Assembly (NCBI RefSeq): GCF_003369915.1
Contig: NC_046677.1
Span: forward strand, 26,926,913 to 26,990,912
Source of the DNA: Drosophila miranda
Lineage: Eukaryota > Arthropoda > Insecta > Diptera > Drosophilidae
Reading direction: 5' to 3'
Length of the DNA: 64,000 bases
The notes under the pieces were generated by a model that did not search any database, was not told where the DNA came from, and worked only from the letters and a program-made list of their open reading frames with translations. This document shows, piece by piece, positions 24,201 to 36,667 of the stretch. How positions within the stretch are numbered: the stretch's first letter is position 1; the number at the start of each line of letters is the position of its first letter. A program made the position numbers and the translations under genes.

Positions 24201-27200
24201 TGATTCACATGAATAGAAATGTTTCGGGTTAGGTTCTTTCAAAAGTTTCGGTTTTCTTTTCTTTTTTGTTTCCTATTTTAAAATTCGTTTTTGTTTCTTG
24301 GGGGGAGGACATTTACCTGAATGACTTCTCGACATATTTTGGTAGGTATGCCGTCCCATTGGACGTTGTTCTTGTTAACGTTGTGGCTGTTGCTGTAGCA
24401 GTTGTTGTTGTTTCAGCTGTTTTTGTTGTTGTGCTGAGATTCGTATCGTATATTGTATCTTTAACGGGCGATCTACAACTACCAACACCACCACTACCAC
24501 CGTTCTGTGAAGCAGTACCATTCTGATGGCCCTTGTGATTGTGTGTCTTGTGTCCATTGGCTGATGACTGGCTCTTGCCATTCGTTATTGGCTGTCTCTG
24601 TTTTTGGCCATTTACATTGTGGCTCTGCGGCTTTGACGGACTGCCGCTTTTGCCGTCTTTTTTTGATTTGATATCATTTTGGGTACTCGATAGAAGATCT
24701 TGTGTAAGTTGTTCTGTTTCTCGGCTGTTGGATAATACTTGTTGTTGTTATTATTACCAATACAAAATCAAAGCAAAATTAATGAACAGAAAATGCATTT
24801 TTGGGGGGCAGGAGAATATGATCATTAAACAACTAAAGGATGAATTTAAATATTCAAAAAGTTACAGGATTTTCCACTAATTTCCGCTGTTTTATATAGT
24901 TACTCTTTGGGTTGTTGTAGTTTGGTGCACGTCTCAAAAGTTTTAAGTTATACAAATACAAAAAAGATCAAATCTAGGACTCAAAAACAACACATAGGAA
25001 AATGGAAGGTTCAAAGGATGAAGGAGAGTTCTAAGGAGAGGAAGGATCACAATAAGGAGCATAATACCCCTGTTCCACTAACGCAAATTCGTTGAATGAT
25101 TTGCCGTACGAATTTCATATAAGCGATCCGATACATTCGTTACCGTTGAATGCGCTGCTAGTGGAACTGTGGTATTTCGACGACACGACGGAAGAATGGC
25201 ATTTGGGAGAGTCCTTAAAGGAATAATGGCAGTATGATATTCAGGAAGGTTCTAAGGACAGCAAGGAACACAATCAGGAGTCTCACAAAGAGGGGAAAAA
25301 AGGGTTCCAAACACACAAAAAACATAATAAAAGACACAACAAAAAATACAACAAAAACCCGACGTTCCGAGAGAATCTGCCTAAAAGCGAAATACCTCTT
25401 AACATCGTACGTATCGACAAGTGCCATAAATCCATCCGGAAATGCAATGGCATATGAGACCATTGCAGCCAGTTCTCCCTCACTGGACTCCTCCGTGGAG
25501 ACATCCAAGACATGGGACAACATCCCACGATGCCTGACTGCATGCTCCAACAGATCCTCCATTACACCTGAAAGAGAAGACATATATAAAGCTGTTTCTT
25601 TCTTTTATTCAAAGACGGGTTACACTCACCCGTTTGCTTGTGCTTGAGAAGACGCGTCTTGAGCTCTCCAATGCTGCTGAAACTCGTGATGTATGCATGG
25701 GCATGGGTGCCCTTAACGGGGATGTTGAAGAGCTTGCCTGCGAGCACATTGGAGGTGCCATCAAAGCCACCTAAAGGGAGGAAGGAACCAGTATTATTGT
25801 ATCGTATGGAACATATAAAGGAACCAAAATATTATAGAATAAGATTTCAGAAGACTTTTCGCAGAAAAAAACTCTGAAAAACCGTGTAACCTCTCTGTTG
25901 CCCCGAATTTCTGACATCATACGACTTAATATCCGCCTCAATCCATTAACTACAACAATGTTTCCCTCAAACGTTTCAATTTGAAAGCCTGCCTAACCCA
26001 TTCTTTCGGAAGCCTTGACAAGAACCTTGACGCCAACTGGACGCCGCGTGAGTCACGCGCACGCGAACCCATTGATTGTTTGGATAAACCCTATCACCCT
26101 CACCCTCACCCCCACACGAGCGCCCCCAAGCTAGACTCCAACAATAATTTGGAACGCATTAAAAAGTTGGAGCGTTGCTTGCCAAACAAAAAGATTGAAG
26201 CGGAACCCAGAAGTTACGATGTGTGAGCGCCAATTGAAAGGAGCCCCTGCTCGATGGAGGTACCTGCCAGAGACCTGGCACCGATTTCCCCAGTGCATGG
26301 ACACCCCACACGGATCTCCCACACAACATTCTTTATCATGGGCGATGGGCATTGCGTGTGCCACCCACTTTTAGGGATTTCTTTACAGCCTTTGGGGCGC
26401 ACATTTAGTTTAACACATAAACAAGAGTTCTTGAACTTTGTCCCACTAGAGGAGAGATGTATTGTAGGCGGAATGGAATGGAAGGAAAGGAAGGAGGCCT
26501 TGGGCTAGGAGGAGGAGCCTTGGTTCTAGGAGAATCCTTGGCAGGGTAGTGGTAGGAGGTTGATGCCTAGGCTTCTGACAGTGACACGTGCTTTGCATGC
26601 ATGCACATCATAAAAACTCAGGCACAAAACAATATGAAAAGCGGTGTTTTTCTTCTGTTAGTTACCCATAGCCCACTGAAAACGATCAATGCGGAAGATG
26701 TAGGGAATAGTCGCGGGCTTGCAATACCCCTTAAAATTATTATAAGTTATATGGATTCTATTACAAGTTTGCTTTTTACTATTAAACAGTGCAAAATGAT
26801 TTTAGTTCCTAAGAATAAAAACCTTTTTTTAATTGAAATAATTTCCTAAGTGATATAATTAATTAAATCAGTTAAAACTCCTTCGTTTTGTAGAGGCACA
26901 TTGGGAGAACCAAAACCTGGTAAAAGATATATCATCTGGAGAGAAATCCTAATATTCCTATTCCTGAAATGGCATATATTTCTAAATACATATATTTGCA
27001 TTTAATAAAACCCTTTTCTACGCTCCTATGACAACCATTTAGTATCATTTAAAACCACAAACAATGCGAGTCGGTAACGTTGGTTTTAATTATCAAAAGA
27101 TGTCAAACAAGTTTGTGGTTTCGATAGCCGTTTCACGACTAAGAATATACTACAAAGATATAACTTCAAGGTGTTCAAAGGCACACATGAACTTTGTTTC

Positions 27201-30108
27201 ATTCAGATAATAAAATGTACAGGATTTCCAGATAAAATTCTGATGTTTACAACGTATAAAACCATCTACATCGAATTTCCAATAGATAACTTCATAACTA
27301 AAAGACTACTAAAAGTATTTCAACAAATATTCAACGTTTCCTATGAAAATAAGCACTTCATAAATTTCAAAATCCCTCCTTTCGCAGCTAACAAACTTTC
27401 CAAAAAAGCCATACAACCCTACTTCCATGGAATTCCCAAAATAAAATCATTTTTGGAAGTGACTATGACTCCGCGTTGATTCCATCCTTCCTTTGCTCAT
27501 TTCTCCCCCCCATTCCTCTTAATTGATAATGAGCTGTCTGCATGCAATTTGGCAATGCCAAAAAATGTATGTTTATATCGCACACGGATGACCTTACTTG
27601 TCACGGCGCTGGCGAAGAGAGCAGTAGGAGGATGAGGCGTGTGAAAGTTGCAGCTATTTTTTATGATATATATTGTTTGATTTTGTATAGTACCTGTGTA
27701 GGAATATTTCGATGCGGATAGGCCCCCGTCGGGTCCCTGGGCACGACGCAGTCCAAATTCCAATAGGTTGACATGTTTGCCGGCTACCATGCGATACCTG
27801 GCTGCATTCGTGGCCATTAAACTGTTATTGTGAGGGGTAATATATTATTAAAAATACACCAAGTACAAGCGATATATACGATACAATACCTAGCATAGTT
27901 GACTAGAGTTAGGAGTGTGGTCTCCAGGATCTGTACAATGATCAGGGGTCCCTCAATCTTAATGATGGGCACACTGTGGAACAAAAGGATGTCATTAGAA
28001 TTTGTTTAGCCACATGAATCGTGTAAATTTGTGTTTGTTTCTTGAGTTATCTCTTCGACTATGATCTTTATTATGTATGCTTAGAGATGTGCTATATCTC
28101 AGCTCTTAATATTCATAATCTTTTGGGCTATAATGGAATTTGAGATAGTATTTCTTGTTTTTCTAAGAATATCTCAAGGTTGTTCTTAAATAGATAAAAT
28201 ACAACTTTTTTTAGTCCTGTTCCTTTGTTGATTCGCTGCACAAATTTCCCCTAAGCGAATGGACACATGCCATTCACGTGTGAACGTCGCATAAAACATA
28301 CCATCATTTCCGCAAATGATGATAGTACTATTTATTTTGCCATTCCAAACCTCTATAGAGATCAAAACTCACCGTGGAAATGCCACAGTGCCCTCATCAA
28401 TGGCATACAAGGTGACCTCCCGCGCTGTTAGATTGCCCAAGTACTCGAAAAACTCATTCTCAATGCCCTCGGGCAGTGTTTGCTTGAGGTATTCAATATC
28501 TGAAAGTAACAAAAATATTGATTAAAGCAATATTGATATACATAGTGGATGTAGTACTTACCGCTTTGGGAATAGTGGAAGCTATCCAGGAATTTGAGGC
28601 ACTCCTCTAGGCCAGCGAATATGGTGAATTCACCATGGAATGGATTGTTACGAAAGAATAGATCGAATACCGCCTGATCGTCGATCTTATCCGATTTCCA
28701 GTATGCATATGCCATTGTTATTTGATATAAATCTGCAAATATGTACAAGTTATCCAATAAAAGTCTAGACATTGATGTATGTTGGCCTTTGATATATATG
28801 TAACCTCAACTCAACCGTTTATGTGGTGGCAAGCAAACTCTAACCTAATTGGCCAAGGGCGATAAGATAAGCGGGAAAAAGTCCAATGGCAAATACGAAA
28901 CGAACCAAATGCAAATTCTTATCTAAGTGCAAAGACCTACAGATCGTGCATTGTATTTGCTCGCCTACATTGTTTTCCATGTGTCTGTGTTTTGTATCTC
29001 TGTCTATAAATACAAGTATTTGGCTATATATACGTGTGCACATATATATCGTACTCGTAGAAGCATCGCAACGCGCGGGGCTATATAAATGTCAATCCGC
29101 TCGAGTTTTTTTGGAACGAGTTTCAAATATAAAAAGCGAGATCTTATGCGATTGGTACTCGCAGTATAAATTTAGGTATACCTATTTTTCAGACACCAAT
29201 ATGGTTTTTAATTGGGAGATATTTTACATTTCTTCCATTGGAAAACTTTAAGTTTAAATCTCTATTCTATATATTTCATTCTTTCAAATGTTTATCTATG
29301 TCGAGTCTATTCTTAAATATTATATCCTCTTCCTTGCCTTTCTTTTCTAACATGGATTCACTGTATAAATATCCCATAAGCAAAGGGATTTAAGGATTTC
29401 ACACAAAGAATTGTTCTTAAAACAATTTTGGTCTATCGTAACATGCTCTATGCTGGTATATACATCGGATCTTATCCCATTATCAACCATATATTTCATA
29501 GCGTCAACAAATATTCATTGTATCCTACCAAAAACCGAATTTTTTTGTATACCATTTAGTTATATATCATCTGATAAGATGGTACGAAGAGGAATCCAGA
29601 CTAAAATAAGGCTACAATAGTATTTCTATATCTCTAATTGTCTTTCTACGGATATTTCATGATCTTGTTTTACATATGTCATTTTTTACTTACAGTCATA
29701 CATATCTGGCTATTATATACAACATTTTTGGGTAGTCATCCCGATATTTTACTCATATATTGTAACATTATTAGAAGTCGTGAGCCGAACGAGCCTCCTA
29801 GTTCTTATATGTATGTATTATATCACGAAAATACCCCACTAATATCATTCAATCTCAAGTACTTCACAAATAATCAGTTCCCAATATCCTATTCCCGCCA
29901 AAAAAAAAACAAACATAAGCCCCTTTAATCCCCGAGAAAACCCAATCTACACAGAGAAAACCCAATCTACAGATAAAGTATCAATTCAGCGCCAGAATAT
30001 CAATTTCCACTTACCGGTTAGCAATGGCTGGACAACGCCATTCTGATTCATTCGTCCGCGATCCATAAACTGGCCGCCCGCATTGCAGCTCAATTCACGG
30101 TCATTCAT
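21231..30108 (-). CDS. Naprt: Nicotinate phosphoribosyltransferase (NAPRT)
   Basis: This enzyme converts nicotinate and PRPP to nicotinate mononucleotide in the NAD salvage (Preiss-Handler) pathway in the cytosol. Ten constitutive coding exons in transcript order are 30108-30015, 28732-28562, 28499-28373, 27973-27890, 27821-27694, 25770-25630, 25567-25396, 22105-21840, 21779-21370 and 21308-21231. All junctions are GT-AG and the phases close to 557 codons including TGA, giving 556 residues, the family's usual size. Visible family motifs are the start region [50 protein letters not shown] and [13 protein letters not shown]. Several introns are long (largest 22106-25395), and one contains a probable cassette exon (separate entry). 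The 5' UTR start is not determined. It corresponds to CG3714 of D. melanogaster. Confidence 0.95.
24317..24724 (-). CDS. Naprt: Probable NAPRT cassette exon, 136 low-complexity residues
   Basis: Inside the 3.3-kb NAPRT intron 22106-25395 a 408-bp minus-strand stretch is open without a stop. It is preceded by an acceptor (CCAACAG) and followed by a donor (CAG then GTAAATG). It enters and leaves in the same phase as the flanking exons, so inclusion adds 136 residues after residue 306 (DTYDVKR) and before SGLLNFSAV. The residues are rich in Asn, Gln, Ser, Gly, Lys and Thr (for example [33 protein letters not shown]), so this is a disordered insert. It contains no Met, so an ATG-based search misses it. 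From memory the D. melanogaster protein has a longer form of about 667 residues, which would fit; I could not check this. The acceptor pyrimidine tract is weak, in keeping with optional use. Confidence 0.65.
25072..25167. mobile_element. Candidate tiny MITE with inverted ends
   Basis: A 96-bp stretch bounded by perfect 9-bp inverted ends, GTTCCACTA and TAGTGGAAC, with weaker symmetry continuing inward. It lies in a NAPRT intron. The flanks at 25005-25065 and 25244-25283 resemble each other (GAAGGTTC...AAGGA...CACAAT...GGAG), as if the segment sat between copies of a local duplication. There is no coding capacity, and the family is not identified. Confidence 0.3.
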
Positions 30109-32688
30109 TTTGTCGCCGAGCCGATCTGCTGTCCCAATGGATGATATTTCTGTGTGTTCTGTGCGGCTATATCGTAGATCTCTATTTATCGTTCACACGC
30201 GACTCGTATTCGTATATGGTATATGGTAGCCACGAATGTGCCAAATAAACAAACTAATTAATTTGCTTAGCTTTGTTTTGTTTTATATTCTCTACCGAAT
30301 GCCGTTGAACTTTTGTCGGATATCTGTAAAGGCAGCAAAATTGGTATTTGTTTGTATGGTTTACAATTGCGTTTGTTCAATTATATCGTTGTAATTGTAA
30401 ATTGCTGACGATGATGTTGCCTCTTGATGACGTAAGCGATTAGGGGTCGCCACTGGAGCACCCAATATCCGCCTGTCGGGTGTGTTGAAATAATTTAGCA
30501 TAAGAATGCAATAGAAATTATATGGGAAGGTTATTACGAGTAGGGGGGACTACTCTGGATAGTAGAATATATTCGTTGTGGATTGCACTACTACTATTAT
30601 GGAGGTTTCTTTTAATTCTCACTGGAAAATGCAATCCGAAAATAAATCTTTTGTTTTTCATATTTTTAATTTTAATTCTATCCGAAAATAATGATTTTTG
30701 TCATATTGCTAGATAATAACATCATAAATCACTCTCCCAAAAAAGAGAATTCTATCTTAAGAATTTCGAACACCAGAACTTTTTCTAAAATTTGTTTTTC
30801 TACAATTTTGATCTGATGGTAGATGGCTTTTCATTAAATTAAGTTCCTTAGCTCTTATAATACCATAGATTCAGTTTGATGTACAGACAAACTCTATAGA
30901 AAGAGAACACAAGCCAACAAACCCCTGCACTCTACGATTGCAGGGTACCAAAATACAACGCAAAAATAAAACACCAAATCAGTGAAACATTGGAAACGAT
31001 TATGAAATACAAATTAGCATACGAGAAGCGAAAGAGGCGGCAAGCGGCCAAAGAAATATAGATAGACGCGTCTTATCAATTGGCTAATCACGATATTATT
31101 GTATTCAGGCACTGGGTCAGACGGCCGGCTGTCGGGTTGATAACGCGGGCGAATCGACTAACGATGATCACTTTTTTTAGATTTGTCGGATGTGTCTCAC
31201 GGAACGAAAGCTTGGTGAAAAACTTTTCCGCTGAGCGTTTGGGGCTCAACTGAGCAAAAAAGCTGCGACGCAAGCGAGTTAACTGCGAGTCGGTGCACAG
31301 TGGGTGTCGCTATCCGAAAAGCATTCAATAAATCAAACCAATTGGTTGAACGTTTTGGTCAAGGCACACGGAAAAATACTTGCATGTTTTGGAATAAATT
31401 TACTTCTTGTGATGAAAGCGATTTTACTTTTGGTTGGTTTATATTTAAATATGGGCCAATTATCACATGAATGATGTCTTGGTTTTCTTTGGCAAAGGCC
31501 CCACTGTCCGTTGGCAGCGACGCGAGCAGCAACAGCGATTGAGCAGAGAGCGAGAGAGCACAAAGAAGAGAGCGATTGAGCGGGAGAGTGCACCAAACAG
31601 ATGCAGTTATGATGCGCTAGCAGAGGGTATGATGTTTTAGTAACGCAGAAGGAATGCACTGTGGACTTTATGAATATTCTTGACCAGCATCAACACCCAA
31701 GTCTTATCATATATAGATCACTATACATATATACATACATATGTATATGCATGGAAAATTTAATAGATATCAAATGACCTTATCAAAGCCACAATCGATC
31801 TGCGAGGGTATCAAGCTCTTCAGTCCTGTGTCTGTCTGTCTTTCTCTCTCTCTGCGGCCATCCTCTCTTGTTTTGATTGAATTGTTAGCGCGTAGAATTT
31901 GTTGATTGTCGGTTACCCCTGGCAGCCGGCAGAGGGTGGTGAGGGAGCCATAGAACTTTTTTAGGTTATTTTGTTTGTTTCAGCGGCTGCTGGTGGCTGC
32001 TGCTGGTGCCGCTCCCTGGCTTCTGCCTGCCCCCTGATGACGCTGCTCCTGCCACTGTCACTGCTCCTATTGCTGATTCTATTGATTACACACAACGTGT
32101 TGCTGCATGTTTTGTGGCCTGAAGGTTGTGTGAAGGTCGGAGACGCTAACAAAACGCTTCATTTCGCACGATTTACACAAACACAACACCGAGACACGCG
32201 CGCGCATATGCATTAGGAGGGTGTTTGAGGAGTCGAAGGCTTTTACTCCCAAAGTGGGCGTGGACCATGGATAGATGCTCTATGTATTTGCAAATGCAAC
32301 ACTCACTTTCGATTTTTGCGCACGTTTCAATACAACAATTTGTACAAATTCCAGCGGCTTCTTCGGTTTTATTTGTATGCCACTTATTAATAGCACAGAA
32401 CTTTGTAGCAAGTGGACCAGAGAGGAAAGTGGCCGTTCCAAGTCGAGTTATTTCAAGGACAGGAAGTCAATGCACCAGGCAACCAGTATCGGACCTGTAG
32501 TATACGCCAATGTCCATTAATACACTTTTTTATTTCATTGAATAGACGGCAGCCTGGAGGCGCACGCTCCAGCTGATAAGAAATAGTGATGGTTCATGAA
32601 CGAACTGAACTGGGTCGTGAACTGCCAGTCGCGAGCAGTGCTGTAAAGGGCAAGATTTGAACTCATTTCAACGTAATTTTTGTACAAA
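30109..32688. other. Noncoding stretch between NAPRT and the Pus10 3' end
   Basis: The first part must contain the NAPRT 5' UTR and promoter. A GC-richer block near 31090-31310 is a candidate first-exon region, but no core motif is decisive. The rest holds a GAGA-type stretch (31540-31590) and short palindromes such as GTTCATGAAC near 32592. No conserved coding sequence is seen. Confidence 0.5.
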
Positions 32689-32693
32689 AAATT

Positions 32694-32699
32694 TTTATT
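32694..32699 (-). terminator. Pus10 poly(A) signal overlapping its stop codon
   Basis: The last codons read GCC CAA TAA followed by AA, so the TAA stop is part of an AATAAA hexamer. If this signal is used, the 3' UTR is only a few tens of bases long. Confidence 0.55.
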
Positions 32700-34249
32700 G
32701 GGCTACAGAATTATCCACCTCGGGTGGCCAGTCCAGATCAATGCCCACCACATCCAGGGCTTGTATATCTATGGGTTTGCCTATAATTGATGAGAACGAA
32801 GGCGTTGTCCTGCCGAATTCGCCGTGAACCAATTCTTTGATGTAAGTGCCCGCCTGGGTGACGATATCGATGACCAGCACCAGGGGATTGTCGCGTTGCA
32901 GTCGCGCCTTGACGGTGTAGATTGTGCGAGGTCGTGTGTGCAGCGGCCGACGATGCAGGACCCTTATGGGAGTCTTCTGTTGAATGTCAAAGCTCTCGGA
33001 GATCTGCAGTTTTTGAAGCATTTCCAACGTAGCGGGCTCTTTGAGGGCACACAATGCGCGATAGTATTTGCGTTTCTGCTCCTCGCCCGTCTTGATGTTC
33101 ATCGCCTGCTCGCGGGGCACCACCTGGAGATTGAGTATGGATACTTTGCCAGATGTATCCACTGCCTGTTCCATGGCCAGGGCCTGCTCTCTTGTCAGTG
33201 TGCTTCTCCTGGAATTGGGTATCTCCAGAACAAAGGGACGACCCTTGCCCAGGCAACGCACATCCACATCCTCCCTTCCGCTGGACATGAAGGTGATCTT
33301 TGGCACGGTCTCTGTGAAATGCGGTCCCACACTCCGTATGATAATCTCCTCGATGCTGTCCTCCATCTGCCGCACTCCTTGCAGCAGCCATGGGGTGTGA
33401 GAGAGCTCGCGGCTCAACTTCCGGTACCGGCCTGCCACACAGACCATGGGACCCTGAAGATCCACGGACTTGAGACTGAGGGACTCGTCCACAGCTGGGG
33501 GAGGAATGGGCAAATACTTCTCGAACGTCTCCGCCTTCACACGTGACGGCTGGTATTGCTTCTCCAGCAATCCACGGGAGATTTCAACGCGTCTCAATGC
33601 CTTGCCGGGAAAGGCCGCACGATTCAGTTCCACCAGTTTGTCCACCTCTTCCTCCTCCACCTTGTGTCGCAGATCAATGCTGATCACCAGTCCATTGGCA
33701 TCGTACTTCTTGTCCAGCTCTTTGCATATTATGGGATGTAGAATCAGCTTCACCGCCTCCTTGATGGGCACATCTGGCGGGGAATCGCTGTGAACAGTGG
33801 ATCCAAACTTCCTCTGGAGGGCAAACCACATGGAGAGCTGTCGCAGCTGCAGGCTCATGGGCATTGTAATGGCCAAAACGATGCCCTCGCTATCATATTT
33901 GCCAAATTCCGAAGCGATGATGCCCTCGATCAGCTCCCGCTGAAAGTCCTCGGAGAAGATGCCCAAACAGGTTGAGCAGTGGCTTAGACGGGGCTTCTTG
34001 AGCGGCTGTTCGTCTGTGGAGATAACATTATCGTCATCCTCTACCTGATCTTCAGTCACTTTTACTCCCAGCTGTAGAAAAGTATACGTTTGAAATATTG
34101 TCTTGCCAGTAATCCCTATTTTTACTCACCCGCTGGAGAGATTTGTGGATATCATTGTACTCGGAACCGCGTGCCCTAAGATAACGTAACTGACAAACCT
34201 TGCAGACGCCACAGGACATCAAATAGTCCACGAGTTCTTGGTTTTTCAT
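32695..34249 (-). CDS. Pus10: tRNA pseudouridine synthase Pus10
   Basis: Two exons (34249-34130 and 34071-32695) encode 498 residues, close to the family's usual 500-530. Pus10 makes pseudouridine 54/55 in the T-loop of some tRNAs and has been linked to microRNA processing in animals. The N-terminus carries metal-binding cysteines (CGVCKVC at residues 13-19 and CSTC at 72-75). The middle holds the THUMP-type region. The catalytic domain has the family motif REDVDVRCLGKGRPFVLEI at about residue 310, with the catalytic Asp within it, and ends with the QAGTYIKELVHGEFGRTTPS motif shared with archaeal Pus10. The 58-bp intron has GTGAGT/CAG ends. The gene is divergent from ND-15, with starts 342 bp apart. 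It corresponds to CG3709. Confidence 0.96.
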
Positions 34250-34591
34250 TTTGATTTAAACAAAACGTGGAGTGCGTCCGGTGCCGCTAAAAGCACTATC
34301 AGCTGTCGGGCGATTCAAACGTTAGCCAACACTAAGCGCTGGTCGGTTCAAGAAAAACACGGAAAGAAATTGTTTTCATTGCCAATTTATTGGAATTTAA
34401 GGTGCGTGGCGAGTCAATTTATAAGAAAATCCTACAAAAGAACGAATTAAATGAGCAAATTCACTATTTAAGTCTAATTGCAAGCCAAAGTGTGCCTTCT
34501 ATGAGCATTGTTATGGTTACGTCACAGAAGGAACAGACAAATTCTCCATACTGACTCTCATGGATATGTTTTTCTTTAATACGCAGGCAAC
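34250..34591. promoter_or_regulatory. Shared divergent promoter region, Pus10 / ND-15
   Basis: The 342 bp between the two start codons must hold both transcription starts. CAGCTGT near 34300 resembles the E-box-like Motif 5. On the ND-15 side a splice acceptor (TACGCAG) lies just before the ATG at 34592, so ND-15 probably has a leader intron starting in this interval. Confidence 0.5.
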
Positions 34592-34962
34592 ATGTCTCTG
34601 ACGCCCTTCCTGCGCCTGCCCCTCACGGATCTGACCGGCTGTCTGATCAACCATCAGACCTACGACAAATGTGGAAAATTTGAAATGAAAATGATGGACT
34701 GCTTAGAGGCCTACGGCCTGGAGCGCGGCAAAAAGGAGTGCGCCGATCTCATTGCGGACTTCCAGGAGTGCGTGGGCATGAACAAGCAACTCATGCGTTT
34801 CCATGTGGGTTTTCTTACGTCTAAGTAGCAAGGAATTGCTTAAAACTTCATTTTAAATCTCTGTTTTAGGCCATGAGGAACGAGCGCTATAAGCAGTGGC
34901 TGTTGGGAGAGCGTAAGAAGGCTGAACTCTTTGCTGAGGCACCGCGCGTGGATGCCTATTAA
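34592..34962 (+). CDS. ND-15: NADH dehydrogenase (complex I) 15 kDa subunit, NDUFS5
   Basis: Two exons (34592-34804 and 34870-34962) encode 101 residues, the usual length. This is an accessory subunit of mitochondrial complex I on the intermembrane-space side. Two CX9C cysteine pairs are present (CLINHQTYDKC near the start and CADLIADFQEC), the signature of Mia40-dependent import, which explains the absence of a cleavable targeting sequence. AATAAA at 35019-35024 is the likely poly(A) signal. It corresponds to CG11455. Confidence 0.95.
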
Positions 34963-35353
34963 GAATGGAACAATTTCGTGTATAACTTCATATGAATAGC
35001 CGCAAATTGTATAAAAAAAATAAAATAAAACGAAATCTGTATCGCCATCTGATTTGGACAGTCTGGCAACCCTCCCAATAGTTGAAGTGCTGCACAATGA
35101 CGGATTCCAGAAATATTGAATTTTGACTCATTGAATAAAAAAATAATTAAATAATAATTGTAATAAAACTCTAATTCAATGCGATTTATTTTATAATAGT
35201 TTAACACAGAAAACTTGTAAAATAAATAATGGAAAATTAGTATCGCAGTCTGGCATCACTGGCTGACATCAAATTGTCATCTCTAGTTTTTTTTGCCGAA
35301 AAAATTGCTGCCTTCTACGAATTTTGTAATATTTCTGTATAAAACCAAATAAA

Positions 35354-36522
35354 ATGGGCACTAAACGACCCCACAACAGTGTGGTACCAGCCCAGGAGAC
35401 AAAGCGCAGTAAAAATGATATAATAGCATATACAAATCGGGATAAAGCGCTCTTGGAATCGGTAAGCGTGGTGGAAAGAAGAAGCATCAGGATTTCCCTA
35501 TGGAAATTTGTTATTTTTCAGGGTGTAAGAAGAACATCCAATCTGCAGGCACCCATAATGCAATTGGAGGGACATGAGGGAGAGATTTTTACGACAGAAT
35601 TCCATCCGGAAGGAGAACTTTTGTTGTCCTCTGGCTTCGATCGCCAGCTTTGTAAGAAAAACCCATCTAAAACCATGGGAAAAACACTACCAGTCAATTT
35701 TCATTTAATTTCCCAGATATTTGGCAAGTCTATGATGACTGTGAGAATGTAATGGCCATGTCCGGACACACTGGAGCCGTGATGGAAGCCCATTTTACCC
35801 CCGATGGCTCCCACATCTTCACCTGCTCCACAGACAAAACGCTGGCCATTTGGGATATAGTCACGGGCCAAAGATTGCGTCGATTCAAGGGCCACACGAG
35901 CTTTGTGAACAGTGTCCAGGGCACAAGGCGGGGACAACAGCTGCTGTGCTCCGGCAGCGATGATCGGGGCATCAGGATTTGGGATGCCAGGAAAAAGCAC
36001 GCCGTGCAGACCCTGGAGTCGCCATACCAGGTGACATCCGTGTGCTTTGGCGACACTGGAGAGCAGGTCATCACCGGCGGCATCGATAATGAGCTGAAGA
36101 TCTGGGATATACGCAAGCAGGAGGTGCTGCACCATCTGCGCGGACACACGGACACCATCACGGGGATGTCCCTCTCGCCAGAAGGTGACTTTATCCTCAC
36201 CAACTCCATGGATAACACCTTGAGGGTGTGGGATGTGCGGCCCTATGCCCCGGGCGAACGGTGTGTGAAGGTCTTTCAGGGACATCAGCACAATTTCGAG
36301 AAGAATCTGTTGCGATGTGCTTGGGCCCCAGGCAGCGATAAGGTCTCCGCTGGTTCCGCTGATCGGCAGGTCTATATTTGGGATGTGAACACAAGGAGGA
36401 TACTGTACAAGCTCCCTGGACATAATGGCAGTGTAAACGATGTCGATTTCAGCCCCAAAGAGCCGCTGATACTCTCCGCCTCCAGCGATAAGACTTTGTA
36501 TCTGGGAGAGATTGAGGAATGA
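35354..36522 (+). CDS. CG3436: U5 snRNP 40 kDa WD-repeat protein (SNRNP40)
   Basis: Three exons (35354-35461, 35522-35651 and 35717-36522) encode 347 residues, close to human SNRNP40 (357). It is a seven-bladed WD40 propeller of the U5 snRNP that contacts Prp8 in the spliceosome. A basic N-terminus (MGTKRPHNSVVP) precedes repeats beginning at QLEGHEGEIFTTEFHPEG. Clear GH...WD units follow (GHTGAVMEAHFTPDGSHIFTC, GHTDTITGMSLSPEG and GHNGSVNDVDFSPKEP). The final repeat ends LGEIEE. AATAAA lies at 36549-36554. The gene converges on the SFT2-family gene, with only about 145 bp between the coding ends. Confidence 0.95.
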
Positions 36523-36667
36523 CACTACTTCGGAGATATTTGATGATTAATAAACCTTATAACGTCGATTCTTTTGTTTTAATTGTATCACAAATAAGTT
36601 TTGTTTTGGATTTATCGTAGGGCTAAATAAATTATTTCGTTGTGTGCGCGCGGGCTCTGCCACCGTT

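Noticed and set aside
28562-28772. Alternative NAPRT start in the intron before exon 2
   Set aside because: The open frame continues upstream of a good acceptor (TTTGCAG) to an ATG, but the exon at 30015-30108 joins in phase and gives the conserved N-terminus.
32824-33546. 240-codon plus-strand open frame
   Set aside because: It is the antisense shadow of the Pus10 coding exon.
35701-36525. 274-codon minus-strand open frame
   Set aside because: It is the antisense shadow of the SNRNP40 gene.
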